Shown: positions 11,091-22,092, counted from the first letter of the stretch. The stretch is DNA of 64,000 bases from Trema orientale (GCA_002914845.1 JXTC01000023.1:1183317-1247316), one strand, 5' to 3'. The notes: generated by a model from the sequence alone, not told the origin. Program-made: numbers and translations.

Positions 11091-11818
11091 TAGGAGTGGC
11101 AATTCGTGTTGTCGTATCATATTCGTGTCGTATCGAAGTATATATATATAACGAGCAATTACCAAACCCAAACCCGACACGTTTATTATTCGTGTCATGA
11201 TTTGTAAACCCACACCCGACACGCTAAATAAACAGGTTAACCTGTGAGCGACACATTTAACACATTATTTAAATAAGTCGTATTCAGATCGTGTCTAACG
11301 TAACACGATCTGCTAACATGTATACTGTTAACCCGTTAATTGAACTCAATTTAACACGTTAATGTTAAATATGTTGTATTTAGTTCAATTTGACATAACG
11401 TATTAACCTATTAATTTTAACATGTTAACCTATTTCATATTTTCACTATAACTTGATATAATCTATTAACTTATTTTATATTTCTAATATAACCAAGCAA
11501 CCATAATCAAATAAATATAATACACAATCCAAAGTTTAAAACCAAAATAAAACTTTCAAATTTTAGTACATAAAATATAAAAGGGAAGTTTTAAGTCTTG
11601 GTACACAGAAGATAATACAATATCTCAAAAAATTTAATCGTGTTAAACGGGTCAATTTCGGGTTTAACAGGTTAACCTGCTAATGACCTATTATTTAATC
11701 GTGCTTAATCGGGTTTAACCTGTTTTGACCTGTACATGTTTAAGACAAACCCAAACCCGCTAACTTCGTATCGTTTTCGAGTCGTGTTATCGTGTCGTGA
11801 CCTAAATTACCACCCCTA
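11091..11818. mobile_element. Non-autonomous hAT element, 728 bp
   Basis: Terminal inverted repeats 'taggagtggcaatt' (start) and 'aattaccacccccta'-like end (actual end 'aattaccacccct a'). The element is flanked by a perfect 8-bp target duplication CTTGACCA at 11083-11090 and 11819-11826. An 8-bp TSD and 'TAGGGGTGG' ends are hallmarks of plant hAT elements. Subterminal regions are packed with 'acccgacacg', 'cgtgtcgt' and 'gggttaac' motifs in both orientations, typical transposase-binding repeats. No transposase frame, so it depends on an autonomous partner. Confidence 0.92.
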
Positions 11819-11826
11819 CTTGACCA

Positions 11827-12293
11827 TGTACTTGCATAGGCTATAATTACCCTACTCCGAATGCAAGTAGAGACCTATCATTCAGTTGGAACCACTCTCA
11901 GTTTTAATGAATGCTTACGTAAAGAATAATACATCATTCAAAGCTCCATTTACCTTTTAATTTTACAGACTAATAAATACAGAAAGGCTGTGTATTCTGA
12001 GACCTTAGTAGTCCTTTCTTAACCCGTAGTGTACATCAGTATCCAGATAAAGAGTGAGTTTAGTTTAACTTATTAACAAGTTAAAAGTACTTTTCGAACC
12101 ATTTATAAGCTAAAAAATGTTTGATAAAAACCCAAAATCAGATTATTCAATAATTTTTGACAAAGTTACAGTCAAAAGTCAAAGCTAGCCTAAGATAACT
12201 TTGGCTTTTAGATTATGCAGAAATCTACATTATTTTTTAATGAATAAATCGTAATGGTTAAAATACCCTAACTTAAAAGTAAAATACCACACA
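11827..12293. other. AT-rich spacer, possible half of a split MITE
   Basis: Non-coding. The section from about 12055 has 'aagttaaaagtacttttc' and 'aacccaaaatcaga'-type wording seen in plant hAT/Harbinger MITEs, but no matching end could be fixed because the DNA to the right looks like a later insertion. Confidence 0.35.
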
Positions 12294-12350
12294 TTTAATT
12301 GAATTTATTTTCATATCAATTTTTTTTAAAAAAATATTAATATATTTGTG
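12294..12350 (+). repeat. Direct repeat, left copy
   Basis: About 55 bp beginning 'tttaattgaatttattttca' and ending near 'aatattaatat'. It recurs almost unchanged at 14895-14950. The two copies bracket about 2.6 kb of unrelated DNA. Confidence 0.7.
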
Positions 12351-12352
12351 AC

Positions 12353-13330
12353 ATCCCCCGATCCCACACGCGTATGTACGGATATTCGTAAAAATATTTA
12401 GTGAGATCGGGAAACGCCACTCGACTTAGAACTGATTAAATCGGAGAAAATTTAAAACTTTTTAAACTTTCTGGGAAGAAAAAGGAAAATTCCACTCACT
12501 CATAATTATACATAGTCTGATGTATACGTATATACATACTCACAAAGTGGACCTCTCAGAAAAATATACATAATGTACACACACTCTAAACAGAGACAAA
12601 ATTCTCAATTAGAAAACTACAGCGTCAAAATGCTCATATACACAAGCCGTGGTCAGAAATTCAGCGCTCCTCCTCTAAACTCACATATGAGCAGTATCAT
12701 CTGCAATGTAAGAATATTTATGAGTATAAAACTCAGTAAGTAACGGATGCAGAGTGCACGTGACAGATAACAGATAACCATATGATTGGGATCCCTGTGT
12801 ATATTATATTGCCTGACAAGACTATGAATCGCATACTGAGCCACTCAGATAACTAATAACTAATCATAAGCCATCGTATGGAGGTCTTGAGTCCCAAATA
12901 TATCTCAAACCCCTCTGTGTACTGTAGAGGTCCTCTCCATACCGCTATCAGAGTGTTCCCAAAGGAACTAAATATATATATAATGTCCCCGAAGGAACCT
13001 AATAATGTCCCAGAAGGAACCAGATATTTGGGCGCTGGCCCGTCACACTCTATTCACCAATACTCATCAGGCAATATAAATACACCACGTATTCATGTCT
13101 CATGTAAAGCATAATGATAGATACGTATGTACACATATGCACAAATTCCACATTCACAAATTTCACATTTACAGATTTCACAGATTTACAGAAACGTATA
13201 ATTTCTTACATTGCAGGTGTGACGTTACTTACCTCGTTTTTGAGCTTTTAAATTTCTGCTTGTGAAATACTGGTAGCTCAATGTACAGAGGATGCGTGTC
13301 TAAAAATTTCCAGTCACAAAATCTTTTCCT
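12353..13330. repeat. LTR-like segment (possible solo LTR or LTR fragment)
   Basis: It starts 'tgacatcccccgatcccaca', directly after the left direct repeat. It has higher GC than its surroundings and contains a short internal array 'tccccgaaggaacc' three times (12957-13022, about 24-30 bp apart). It also carries 'aaaactcagtaag' wording of a type seen in plant Ty3/gypsy LTRs, as does the segment at 63353-64000. No gag-pol frame, PBS or matching LTR was found, so the call is tentative. Confidence 0.35.
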
Positions 13331-13438
13331 AAAAAATTTCACAATTGAGCATACTAGTTGAATTGACTCGCTTAAGAGGACTCTAACAAAAGATAAATAA
13401 ATTACAAACTAAATTGTCTAATAAAGAAAACTTATCCT

Positions 13439-13720
13439 TTTGAATCTCGTATAAAGCCAAGAAAGCATATATAATGTAATTCAAATGTAAAGCACTAAAT
13501 GTCAAATTATTATATCTTTATTACAAGTGAACTTACTTTTTGAAATCTCGTATAAAGCCAAGATTGTATATACATATAATTTAATTTAGGTGTAAAGCAT
13601 TAAATGTCAAAGTATCATGTCATTACCAAAGGTGTTAAGGCCAAGAAAGTACATATATAATTTAATTCAAGTATAAAGAATTAATTGTCAAAGTGTCATA
13701 TCATTACTAAAGGTGTTCAA
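13439..13720. repeat. Degenerate tandem repeat, three units of about 80-100 bp
   Basis: The phrases 'ctcgtataaagccaaga', 'gtaaagca(c/t)taaatgtcaa' and 'atcattac(c/t)aaaggtgtt' return in the same order from 13443, 13546 and 13638. Units are diverged. Non-coding. Confidence 0.65.
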
Positions 13721-14894
13721 CAATTTCTAATGTATAAGTATACCTCTGTAAACGATAGTATATTTAACCATTAGCAAAACAACAAAACGGGAATAATTTA
13801 TAACAAATAGTAAGAACCTAATCAATAAAGAAGTAGATCCGTACTTAGCTTTTTTTTTTTTTTTTTTTTTTTTAAATAGGGACAAGGACAGAAGGATGCA
13901 AAACTTAATCAAATAGGCACATATATAAATATATATGGAAATTAGTAATTACAGCTCTCTTAATACCGTTAATTAAACTTCTTGAAATCACGACAAAATA
14001 CACCACAATCTGAAAAGTATATATACAGGTTCTTAAAGGTAAGAAATCGTCTAAGTGAGGTAGCATATATAATCCTTTGACAAGTATGGGCAAGATTCTC
14101 AAGATAACGAGTAAAAGAACAGAAGCAAACCTTGATAAGAAAAAGGGTCAAAGTATGTCCACTAGTTGCTAATCAGTAAGGAAATGAAGAGGTTCCTATT
14201 GTTATAAACCGATTGGAGTACTAAGTGCTCCCGAAACGTGCCGACTTACAAGGTCGGTTCCAATCCTATCCTTTATCTTTTTTTTTTTTTAATAGAAATT
14301 TAAAGTGTAATTAATAAAATGCTACAAAATAGTCTAAAAATACACTTATTATTAAATAAGTCTATTGAATAAATATTGAAAATAATTTCAGAAATAACAT
14401 GTCTAGGACAATTATTAATAAAAGAAAGTTATTTTAAATTTATAACCACAGTTTCAAATAGGATTATACAATTTATTTAAATTAAGTACTTTCTAATTAA
14501 ATAACATGTAAAATAATCATATTAGAAACACAAACTTAATGCGCATCAAATTTGTACTAATAAGCATAACTTGAGCATTTCACTGCAAAATTAGTAAAAG
14601 AGTAATAGTTATAGGATTAACAGATATAACGACTATTCAAAATTATACGTATATAAATGACATTATTAAAAACAAATTTATGCAATCATGTCATTATTGG
14701 CTCTTTAGTTAGGTGAGGAGCTGGGTGTTGTTTTAGAAATTCAAGATATCATAATATTTAAATTATAATTGACTAAAATACTATTCGTATTAATTATTTT
14801 GAAGTAACCAAATTGATTCTTTATTGAAATTTTAAATTCAGATGAAAATAAAGTAAATTAAAATAAAATAAAATAAATTTAATTGAGTAATTAA
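13721..14894. other. AT-rich DNA, nothing recognised
   Basis: It includes a 22-T run (13852-13873). Short open frames here are AT-rich and show no family resemblance. Confidence 0.5.
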
Positions 14895-14950
14895 TTTAAT
14901 TAAATTTATTTTCATATCAATTTTTTTTAAAAAAAATATTAATATCTTTA
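14895..14950 (+). repeat. Direct repeat, right copy
   Basis: It repeats 12294-12350 ('aaatttattttcatatcaat' then 'aatattaatat'), offset 2.6 kb. See the left copy. Confidence 0.7.
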
Positions 14951-16276
14951 GTATGTACAAACATGCATAATTGTAAAAAATATTAATAAGCTCTTTCTAT
15001 AAATATGCATAATTGTATAATGATGTTTATTTTGGTCATTTTATATTTGCACAACAATTCAGTTATATAGTTTACTAAACACTTTAATACAGCTTTTTCA
15101 AGTCACAACACTTTGAAATTACAGTTTACTAAACATTCTGCTACTTTACGCTACTGCAGATCTTTCCTTTAGCACAGCTAAAAGTATTTTCTTTAATATT
15201 TACGACTGGCCGGAAAAATATCTCATTCAAACTTCTCCGCGTATAATAGGAACGCTACTAATTGGAATATCTATGAAAGTAAAGGTCCAAAACTAAGGGA
15301 CCCTTTGAATGTTAGATTGAAGCAAACTAATGTTCATTGTCCGGGCCCAATGAGACATTGACATGTTGATGTTAAATAGACCCAACAAATAAATAATGGA
15401 CACGAGAAGAATCTTATGTCCTAAGATTTGGCTGTTTTTTCTTTCTTTTCTTTCTACATTAAGGGTTGTGGAAAGATCATATAAGGCTCAAAAAAAGAAA
15501 CTGGATTCTTGTTCTTTGTCTATTCAGACTCAATGGGCAATGCCTCAAATCAAACCAAGAACTGAAGAAAATATCTGGCTAGCTATAGTATTATGAAATT
15601 TGTGATTAAAAAGTGAAATGACGTCCAATTTGGTGTCATAAGATTCAAGGTTCTTTCATAGTGGGAAAAAAAAAAAAAAAAAAAGAAAACACAAAGCTGG
15701 GATACACGTTATGTAACTTTTATCATACACTCAAAGAACCAAGCTGCAAAAATGAAGAAGAGACAAGCTATGACTATAAAGCTAATTCTCTCTTGATTTT
15801 TACACAAGGCATAAATATAAAACACCGGTATTTGGTTCTTCTTGGTACCCGGAACAAGTTTCAAGTAAATCATTCCCCTTATATGTGTGAAAATTTGCTA
15901 AAATTGTTATTTGTTAATTTTAATCCAAGTAGCTAAGTCTTCACAATAATGGCTCTGAATAATAATTCATGTAATATCACCAGCATACCCTAGGAAAGAA
16001 CTTAAATAGAGCAAATAAATAATATACAACTAACCATTAATTATAAATAAATAAATAAATAATATAATTGTTGTGGACATTGGTTTTATTGGGAAAAAAA
16101 AAAAAAAACTGTCTGAAAATTCTCATATGCTCTCCTGTTGCTTGGACAGAGCAAAATGTGTTAAGGTTACAAATTTAGAAATCGTATACAAGAAATTGAA
16201 AATATAATATCAGAAGGGAAAATTATGCCAAAAAAAGAGAACAATTGTTGTGTGAACTATTTGAACAACAAAAGTT
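14951..16276. other. AT-rich intergenic DNA downstream of gene A
   Basis: No gene is recognised. A run of about 19 A at 15665-15683 follows a stretch of more balanced composition (15240-15600) and could be a processed-transcript or retroposon tail, but no target duplication or coding similarity was visible. Confidence 0.45.
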
Positions 16277-16467
16277 AAATGGTTACAACAATATTTACCC
16301 ATGAATGGTTACAATGGTTTAAGCCGTTAGATCTAATATCCTAGAGTGGTGATTAATTTGGTGGTTGGCCAAAAAAATTTAATGTTATTTTTTACCATAA
16401 AAAAAATTTAATGCTATCACTACTTTTTTTAGTATCCATTCATGGTAACAAAAAAATTGTAACTATT
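16277..16467. mobile_element. Small TIR MITE just 3' of gene A
   Basis: The left arm 'aatggttacaacaatattta', then 'cccatgaatggtta', is matched in inverted order by 'tccattcatggtaaca' and 'attgtaactattg' at the right end. The length is about 190 bp. It ends about 210 bp beyond the gene A stop codon and may lie in or near its 3' UTR. The superfamily is undetermined. Confidence 0.55.
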
Positions 16468-16674
16468 GAGAAGTCCTCCTATATATATATATTTTATATA
16501 TATCTCCAAAATGAAATCACAAGAACAGTATACTATTCTAGAACAAAATATCGAAATTCATAAAGCATGTAAAGTAAAGGGGCAACAAGAATCTTTTAAT
16601 CATTTCGATCATAAGGCTAAAACTCTAAGCTTTAATAGCAGAGCTTTTCACAGTACAATATTATCCATAGTCCA

Positions 16675-18228
16675 CTACTGCCTTGACTCTGGAACTTCTC
16701 CATTTTCAGCCTCACCTTCTCCTGACAAATCCTCCAAGGACTTCCCCTTAGACTCAGGCACCAGGAACGTGAAGAGCACTCCCAAGAAGTTCACCACACC
16801 AAGAATTATCAGTGTGTTCCTCACCCCAATCCCTTGTTCAGCGTACTGAAACCCGAAAGCCCCGATGATGGCCCCGGCTTTTCCCGCCGCGGCCGATATG
16901 CCGTGACAAGTGGACCGCAGCCGCGCCGGGAAAATCTCGGCCGGGACGACGAATGTCGTGGCGTTGGGGCCGAAGTTGGCGAAGAAGAAGGTGAGGGAGT
17001 ACATGACAACGAAGCCGATTCTGTTGTCTTTCAGAGTCCAGTGGTGGTAAGGAATGGCCAAGGCGAACATGAACACTGTCATGAAGAAAAACCCCATCAC
17101 TTGGATTGAAAATCTCCCTATTTTGTCAATTAAAGCCACTGTGAACCAATAACCCGGAACTGTAGAGCAGAGGGCTATGAGAGTCTGAGCCCTGGCGATT
17201 CTGAAGACTTCTTCGAGAGCACTCATAGTTTTGGCCTTCGGGATCCAACCAATGGCGCTAAAGATGTCCTTTTGGAATAGATTTTGGCTGTAGAAAGCTA
17301 TGTCCAATAAAAACCAAGTACTTGTTGTTCCAAGCAAATGTAAGCCATGGCGGCGAAGAAACTGTTTCGAAAACAGCCCGAATTTACCGTCTTCTGTTTG
17401 ATCCAAATCCTCTACTTTCTCTGGCTCGGCCGCTACTTCGACCTTGAGAACTTTAGACATATCGGAGGCGGCTTGTTTCGCATTCTTGGCGACAAGAGCT
17501 GTGTACCGAGCAGTCTCCGGCATCCTCATACGCCAATAGTAAGTAAGCAAAGCCGGGAGAGCTCCAAACATAAGAATTATCCGCCAGACGTAATCCGATT
17601 CCGGCACGGTCGATGCAACCGCATCGATTTCGTAAGCCGGAGCGGGGAATTTGGCCCTGAAGGCCGAAGAGACGATGATCGCCACCATCCCTCCCGCCAA
17701 AATTCCGAAACCTTGCATAGCAAAGACGGCGGCGATGAAAGCGCCACGAGTCTTTTTGTTGGCGTATTCGGACATGATGGTGGCGGAGAGAGGGTAGTCG
17801 CCGCCAATGCCGAAGCCTAGCCAGAATCGGAAGAAACAAAGCGTAGCCATGACAGAGGTTGCATCCTTGCCGAAGGAGAGGCCAGAGGCGATGGAACAGA
17901 GCACCATGAGCATGAGGGTCATGCCGTAGACCCTTTTTCGGCCTAATTTGTCTCCGAGCCAACCGAAGAAGAGCTGGCCGGAAAGAGTTCCGCAGAAGGC
18001 GACACCATTAACAGCGGCGGAGACGTTTGAAGGAAGCTTTCCGGGCTCTGAAGATCCTTCCTCGTGGTAGTATATACGGCCGAGAAGTTTGGTGACGAGT
18101 GAGATGCAGAAGAGGTCGTATGCGTCGGTAAAGAATCCCATTCCGGCGATGATTATGGCCGTGAAATGGTACCATTGGGTTTTGGCCACGTCAAGTGCTG
18201 TAAGCACCTGTAATTGCTCCCTCGCCAT
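16675..18228 (-). CDS. Gene A: PHT1-family H+/phosphate symporter (517 aa)
   Basis: It imports inorganic phosphate with protons across the plasma membrane (major facilitator superfamily, plant PHT1). The frame is open from ATG to stop at the usual PHT1 length. About 12 membrane segments are expected: six in residues 20-232, a charged central loop at about 233-295, and six in 296-490. The PHT1 signature [13 protein letters not shown] lies at 142-154. By comparison with the fungal PiPT structure, the likely phosphate/proton residues are all present: Asp35, Tyr145, Gln172, Trp305, Asp309, Tyr313 and Asn422. The start is chosen because [20 protein letters not shown] aligns with gene B. GC content is clearly higher than in the flanking DNA. 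Compared with gene B it lacks 13 residues in the loop before the last helix (after Gln465). It has no intron in the coding region. The family is certain; the exact subclade and tissue role are not. Confidence 0.97.
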   Translation of the reverse strand: MAREQLQVLTALDVAKTQWYHFTAIIIAGMGFFTDAYDLFCISLVTKLLGRIYYHEEGSSEPGKLPSNVSAAVNGVAFCGTLSGQLFFGWLGDKLGRKRVYGMTLMLMVLCSIASGLSFGKDATSVMATLCFFRFWLGFGIGGDYPLSATIMSEYANKKTRGAFIAAVFAMQGFGILAGGMVAIIVSSAFRAKFPAPAYEIDAVASTVPESDYVWRIILMFGALPALLTYYWRMRMPETARYTALVAKNAKQAASDMSKVLKVEVAAEPEKVEDLDQTEDGKFGLFSKQFLRRHGLHLLGTTSTWFLLDIAFYSQNLFQKDIFSAIGWIPKAKTMSALEEVFRIARAQTLIALCSTVPGYWFTVALIDKIGRFSIQVMGFFFMTVFMFALAIPYHHWTLKDNRIGFVVMYSLTFFFANFGPNATTFVVPAEIFPARLRSTCHGISAAAGKAGAIIGAFGFQYAEQGIGVRNTLIILGVVNFLGVLFTFLVPESKGKSLEDLSGEGEAENGEVPESRQ

Positions 18229-18266
18229 GATTAGATCAAGTTCTTAGAAGCTTGCTTTGTTCTGTC
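18229..18266 (-). promoter_or_regulatory. Gene A 5' UTR segment next to the ATG, with splice acceptor
   Basis: On the minus strand a pyrimidine-rich tract reads 'tctcttatttttcag' and is followed by 38 bases leading into the ATG. It is a near-ideal plant 3' splice site, which suggests that the leader is interrupted by an intron. The predicted acceptor AG is at 18268-18267. Confidence 0.6.
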
Positions 18267-18360
18267 CTGAAAAATAAGAGAGAAAATAAATATGTGACTT
18301 CAGAAAATGGCTCGTTATCATGGTTGTAATATAACAATTATTATACGTGACAACATTAGA

Positions 18361-18632
18361 TATGTGACAATATATAATTGTGACCATGACATAGTAAATT
18401 CAAGTCCATGTAGTATTGTCATTGTTGCATATGAATAGTAGGATTCTATCAATAGTGAGTGTCAACTCTAATAGACACCAATTCTAATACACAACTATGA
18501 TTATGTGACGATATATAATTTTGACTGTAACATGGTAAATTCAAGTCCATGTAGTATTGTCAGTGTTGCATATGAATAGTAGGATTCTATCAATAATGAG
18601 TGCCAACTCTAATAGACAACTATGATTTATTA
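18361..18632. repeat. Tandem duplication, period 141 bp
   Basis: 'tatgtgacaatatataattg' at 18361 returns as 'tatgtgacgatatataattt' at 18502. Both copies continue through 'tagtaggattctatcaata' and 'aactctaatagacacc/aac'. A few substitutions separate the copies. It lies in the predicted 5' UTR intron of gene A. Confidence 0.9.
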
Positions 18633-18838
18633 TGTAGTCTTATTCCTTATGTAAGAATAAAGGTGTGTGATTCAAATAAGATCTAGTATAAAGAATGAAA
18701 TAATGGTATGTCTACAAAACCAATGAGCAAGTAAAAATCTTATGTGTAAAGAGTGTTTTTATTATAAGCGTATTCAAAACTTGATATTCACATAAGAAAA
18801 GAACTGAGTCGGTAATTGACTCGGCCGAGTTTGAATCG

Positions 18839-19138
18839 TTAGACTCGTGATTGCGTAAAGAGACGAAGAAGATCAGCTAATTGGGAAAACGACAAGAAAA
18901 AAGGGTGGCCAAAGTTTTCAACTTCCAACCAAAACAAAAGAGCAGGACCATATAAGTGAGAAGACCAGTATTTAGGACGAAATAGACCGAAAGGAAATGT
19001 GGGACAACGACTATTGAGTAAATGAGCTACATTAAAAGTCTTTGAGAGTAAGCCAATAAAGTGAAATTGAGACCGTACAAGCCAGTGATGAACGATTTTG
19101 ATGTTAAAAGGGGAGATGTAGCTGAAATCAGGGAACAC
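18839..19138 (-). other. Unrecognised 99-codon open frame
   Basis: Opens 'MFPDFSYISPFNIKIVHHW' and is rich in Phe, Leu, His and Ser. It has less biased composition than the surrounding spurious frames. I recognise no family, no signal peptide and no clear motif. It sits inside the predicted 5' UTR intron of gene A, on the same strand. It could be a fragment of a decayed transposon protein or chance. No function is proposed. Confidence 0.15.
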
Positions 19139-20400
19139 ATGGACTTGTGTAGATTTTAATTTTAAATTTTTTTATTCTAGTATTATTCATGATTGTGAAT
19201 AGTTTATTATTTATGGTGTTGAAAAGTCATTACAAGTCTTGAATGAAAACGACAAGAATAACAGATATGGGAGAATAAATAAATTGTGGGAACAAATAAT
19301 AGAGAGACGCGGGTATGGGTCAAACTGGTCAATATTGATAAGGCTGCAACTACACCTACTTGTTTTCCAAAGCGCTTAAATTTGTAGAAAATTAATAACG
19401 AGACAAATAAGTTTTCATGCATATCTTCTTTGTAAATAAAACGAAGAAGAATGTAGAGGTCAAGGATTTGAGTTATTGGAAGAACAAGAGGTCAAAAACA
19501 CTAAAAAAACGACCTCGAATGGTTGAAATAACGGGAAGACCCCCCAAAGACTTGTTAATTATCATGAGAAAAAAAAGATACAAAACTTAAAAAACTAATA
19601 GTTAAAACCCATTATTTTATTAGCTTTACGTTTTGAAAAGCTTAAGAAAATGAAAACCCAGAATTCTTTATTTGGGACCTTTATCAACTCTTGCATGCAT
19701 AACTCATCATCTCTGTTTTTCTTTTCAAAAAAGAAAAATTATGAAAAAGTGGGGAATATTCTTGAAGAAGAAAAATTAAAGAGGTATACTAGTTTTTCCT
19801 CTAGAATTGCTGTGTTTTTAACCATTCACGCACAAAATAGAAATCACGGGTTTCACGGAAGTGAGGCTATATACGGAACATGTCACATCTTTATTTTTGT
19901 GCTTTTAGTTATTATTTGTGATGGAAATAAGTATATATGCTGTTAGAAACAGCAAAAGAAAAGGAAAAAAAAAAAAAAAGAAGAAAACCCAATATTTAGT
20001 TGTTCAAGATCATACGATAGATGAAGCAATTTTATTGCCGTACTAAGCTGAAAAGAGAATAATAGTCCTCTACAGTTAATCTTGAGAAAAAGAAAAAGAA
20101 AAAGGGTAAAAAAAAAAGGAAGAAGAAGAGAAGAACATAAACAAGCAAATAACTTAAAAAAAGTGCTATTTTGAACGACAAGAAATAGTCTCTGCGTTTT
20201 GTCAGAGCCAAATGAAGCAGAGTAATAAAAAAATGCGTAAGTGAATATATATATATATATATGTTGGAAAAAAAAAAAAAAAAAAACAGAGTGAGGAAAC
20301 AGGGGAGAGAGGAGAAGAAGAAGAAAAAGAGAGAAGAGATACGTACTTTTTATTGAATTTCCTATAACGCTGCTGAGATCTTCTTTTTCGAACAATTTAG

Positions 20401-20410
20401 AGAGAGAAAG

Positions 20411-20444
<34 letters not shown>
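20401..20444. repeat. (GA)n microsatellite in the gene A leader
   Basis: 'agagagag...' over about 40 bp, a (CT)n run on the transcribed (minus) strand. It lies in the predicted first, non-coding exon of gene A. CT-rich 5' leaders are common in plant genes. Confidence 0.85.
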
Positions 20445-20445
<1 letters not shown>

Positions 20446-20548
20446 GAATGAGAATGAGAAGGAGAATGTGTGTGAGAGCATGGAGACGGAGGAGGGAGGG
20501 AAGGGTTTGGTTCCGTATTTAACTGCAACGGACTCTCTTCAATAACAA

Positions 20549-20600
20549 CTTATATGTGAATGTCAATGTGTACGGAATCTCTCTTAGCAAAAGCATATTC
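20549..20600 (-). promoter_or_regulatory. Gene A core promoter: TATA-like box and P1BS
   Basis: On the minus strand a TATA-like 'catataag' lies at 20556-20549. A second, weaker candidate 'ttaaata' is at about 20520-20514. Upstream, 20600-20593 reads GCATATTC on the plus strand, which fits the palindromic P1BS consensus GNATATNC bound by PHR1-type phosphate-starvation regulators. The site is about 40 bp upstream of the TATA box. Presence of a consensus match is seen; PHR1 control is inferred. Confidence 0.5.
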
Positions 20601-20810
20601 CCCGAAGTTTTACTCCTACTCACCTCCCTTCTCTTTCTTTTTTCCGTTCCTACTCCTTATTCCTAGTCGGTCAAATTTTTCTTTAAAAATAAATGAAATT
20701 ACTTTCTATTTATTGTCATGGGATAATATGAAAATAGAAAAAAAAAAAAAAAACAAACTCTAGCGTTTTCCAAAAAAAAGAAAAAAAAACCTCAAACATT
20801 AATAAAACAT

Positions 20811-20974
20811 TTATTTGTGATTATCAAATGTTACCGAATTCACGTATAACATCATAATTGAAGTTAAAAATTTGAAGATTATTTACCCTTTATTATTTGT
20901 GATTATCCAATGTGACCGGATTCACATATATCATCATAATTGAAGTTTAAAATTTGAAGATTATTTACCCTTTT
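20811..20974. repeat. Tandem duplication, 82-bp unit, upstream of gene A
   Basis: 'ttatttgtgattatc(a/c)aatg' starts at 20811 and 20893. Both units run through 'atcataattgaagtt' and 'tttgaagattatttaccc'. It is located about 250 bp upstream of the predicted gene A promoter. Confidence 0.9.
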
Positions 20975-22092
20975 AAATTGTCGATTGGCCTATATAAGTG
21001 AATGAAATTTTGAAAAAAAAAAAGCATCTAATATATTTATTTAATATGCTCTAGTAAATTTTTAGAAATTCTTACAAAATACATTTTCTGTCTTTTTGGA
21101 TAAAACTTATCATGTTTGGTACACTATATAAGAATTTGTATTTTTATTAATTAAATTTATACTTTATTTGATTGTGCTTTTATATTGTTCTATTTAATTT
21201 TATATAATATCAAAATCTAATATAACATGGTAAGTATTATCTAATACGTGAAATGGGTTTGTATTATATCGTATTGTTTTAAGTCTACCCTACATAATTT
21301 CCTTATTTTCTCTCTCCTTAATTTCTCTCACTTCACTTTCTCTCTCTTTTTTTCCTCCCTCATATCACTTATCCCTTTCCAAAGTAGTATTTTTCTAAAT
21401 ACATTTGAAATGATATTTTCTAAATATATATTTGAAAATTGGTATTTAATAATTCAATTTTTGAAAAGTCGTAATCTTATAATTGGTATTTTTCTAAATA
21501 ATATTTTTTAAATGGTATTTTCTAATTGAACTTTAAAAATGGTATTTTTTTAAATTAACTTGGTCTATTTTTTTTTCCTTGAAAATTCCTATATTTATTT
21601 TAAAAAATATCACATTCAAAATTTATTAAGAATCCAATATAACTACTCACCAATCATGATATATTTTAATACAAAGTATTAATATAATACAAAACTAAAT
21701 ATGGACTATAATAGAATAATACAATACAATTTAATATAATACATTACAATACAATATAGTACAATACAGCGTACCAAATGTTTGGAGAAAATTATATACT
21801 TTTTAAAACTATTTACAAAATAACCTTTTTTTTTAAGTCCATCACGAAACCAATTTAGAAAATTTTAAAAAGTGATCATCTACTTAAAAGTCCATTTTCG
21901 AGGGTCTAGTTTTTCCTATTCCTCTTTATTTTATCATTATATTGTAGCTAGTATGTCACTATAATTGCAAAGTATATTATAAATGGAAAACTTTTGTAAC
22001 TAATATCAAAAACAATATTGTACAATTTACTACGTGTAAATCAAGGCTTGATTATCCCTAAATGTTATTTCTATTTGTACATATATATATTT
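20975..22092. other. AT-rich intergenic DNA
   Basis: It contains 'ttttctaaat'-rich fold-back-like wording (21390-21560) and a (TACAA)-like imperfect run at 21715-21775. No gene is supported. Confidence 0.5.

Larger units (their letters stand above)
18267..20346 (-). other. Predicted 5' UTR intron of gene A (about 2.1 kb)
   Basis: Inferred from the acceptor at 18267 and a donor 'gtacgtatct' starting at 20346 on the minus strand, just inside a CT-rich leader. The interval is AT-rich with no convincing gene. It holds a 141-bp tandem duplication (18361-18632), an unrecognised 99-codon open frame (19138-18839) and a 20-bp AT repeat near 20242-20263. The donor choice is uncertain; transcript data would settle it. 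Confidence 0.45.

Noticed and set aside
12878..13114. 78-codon frame with repeated 'PKEPNN'-like residues
   Set aside because: It reads a short tandem array in an LTR-like segment; no family resemblance.
17347..17820. 157-codon plus-strand open frame over gene A
   Set aside because: It is antisense to the intact PHT1 reading frame and exists only because of GC-rich codon use there. The same holds for open frames at 17453-17962, 16834-17109 and 53814-54044.
19943..20395. 150-codon minus-strand frame rich in Phe, Leu and Ser
   Set aside because: It covers A-rich and GA-rich low-complexity sequence in the predicted gene A leader; composition is not protein-like.
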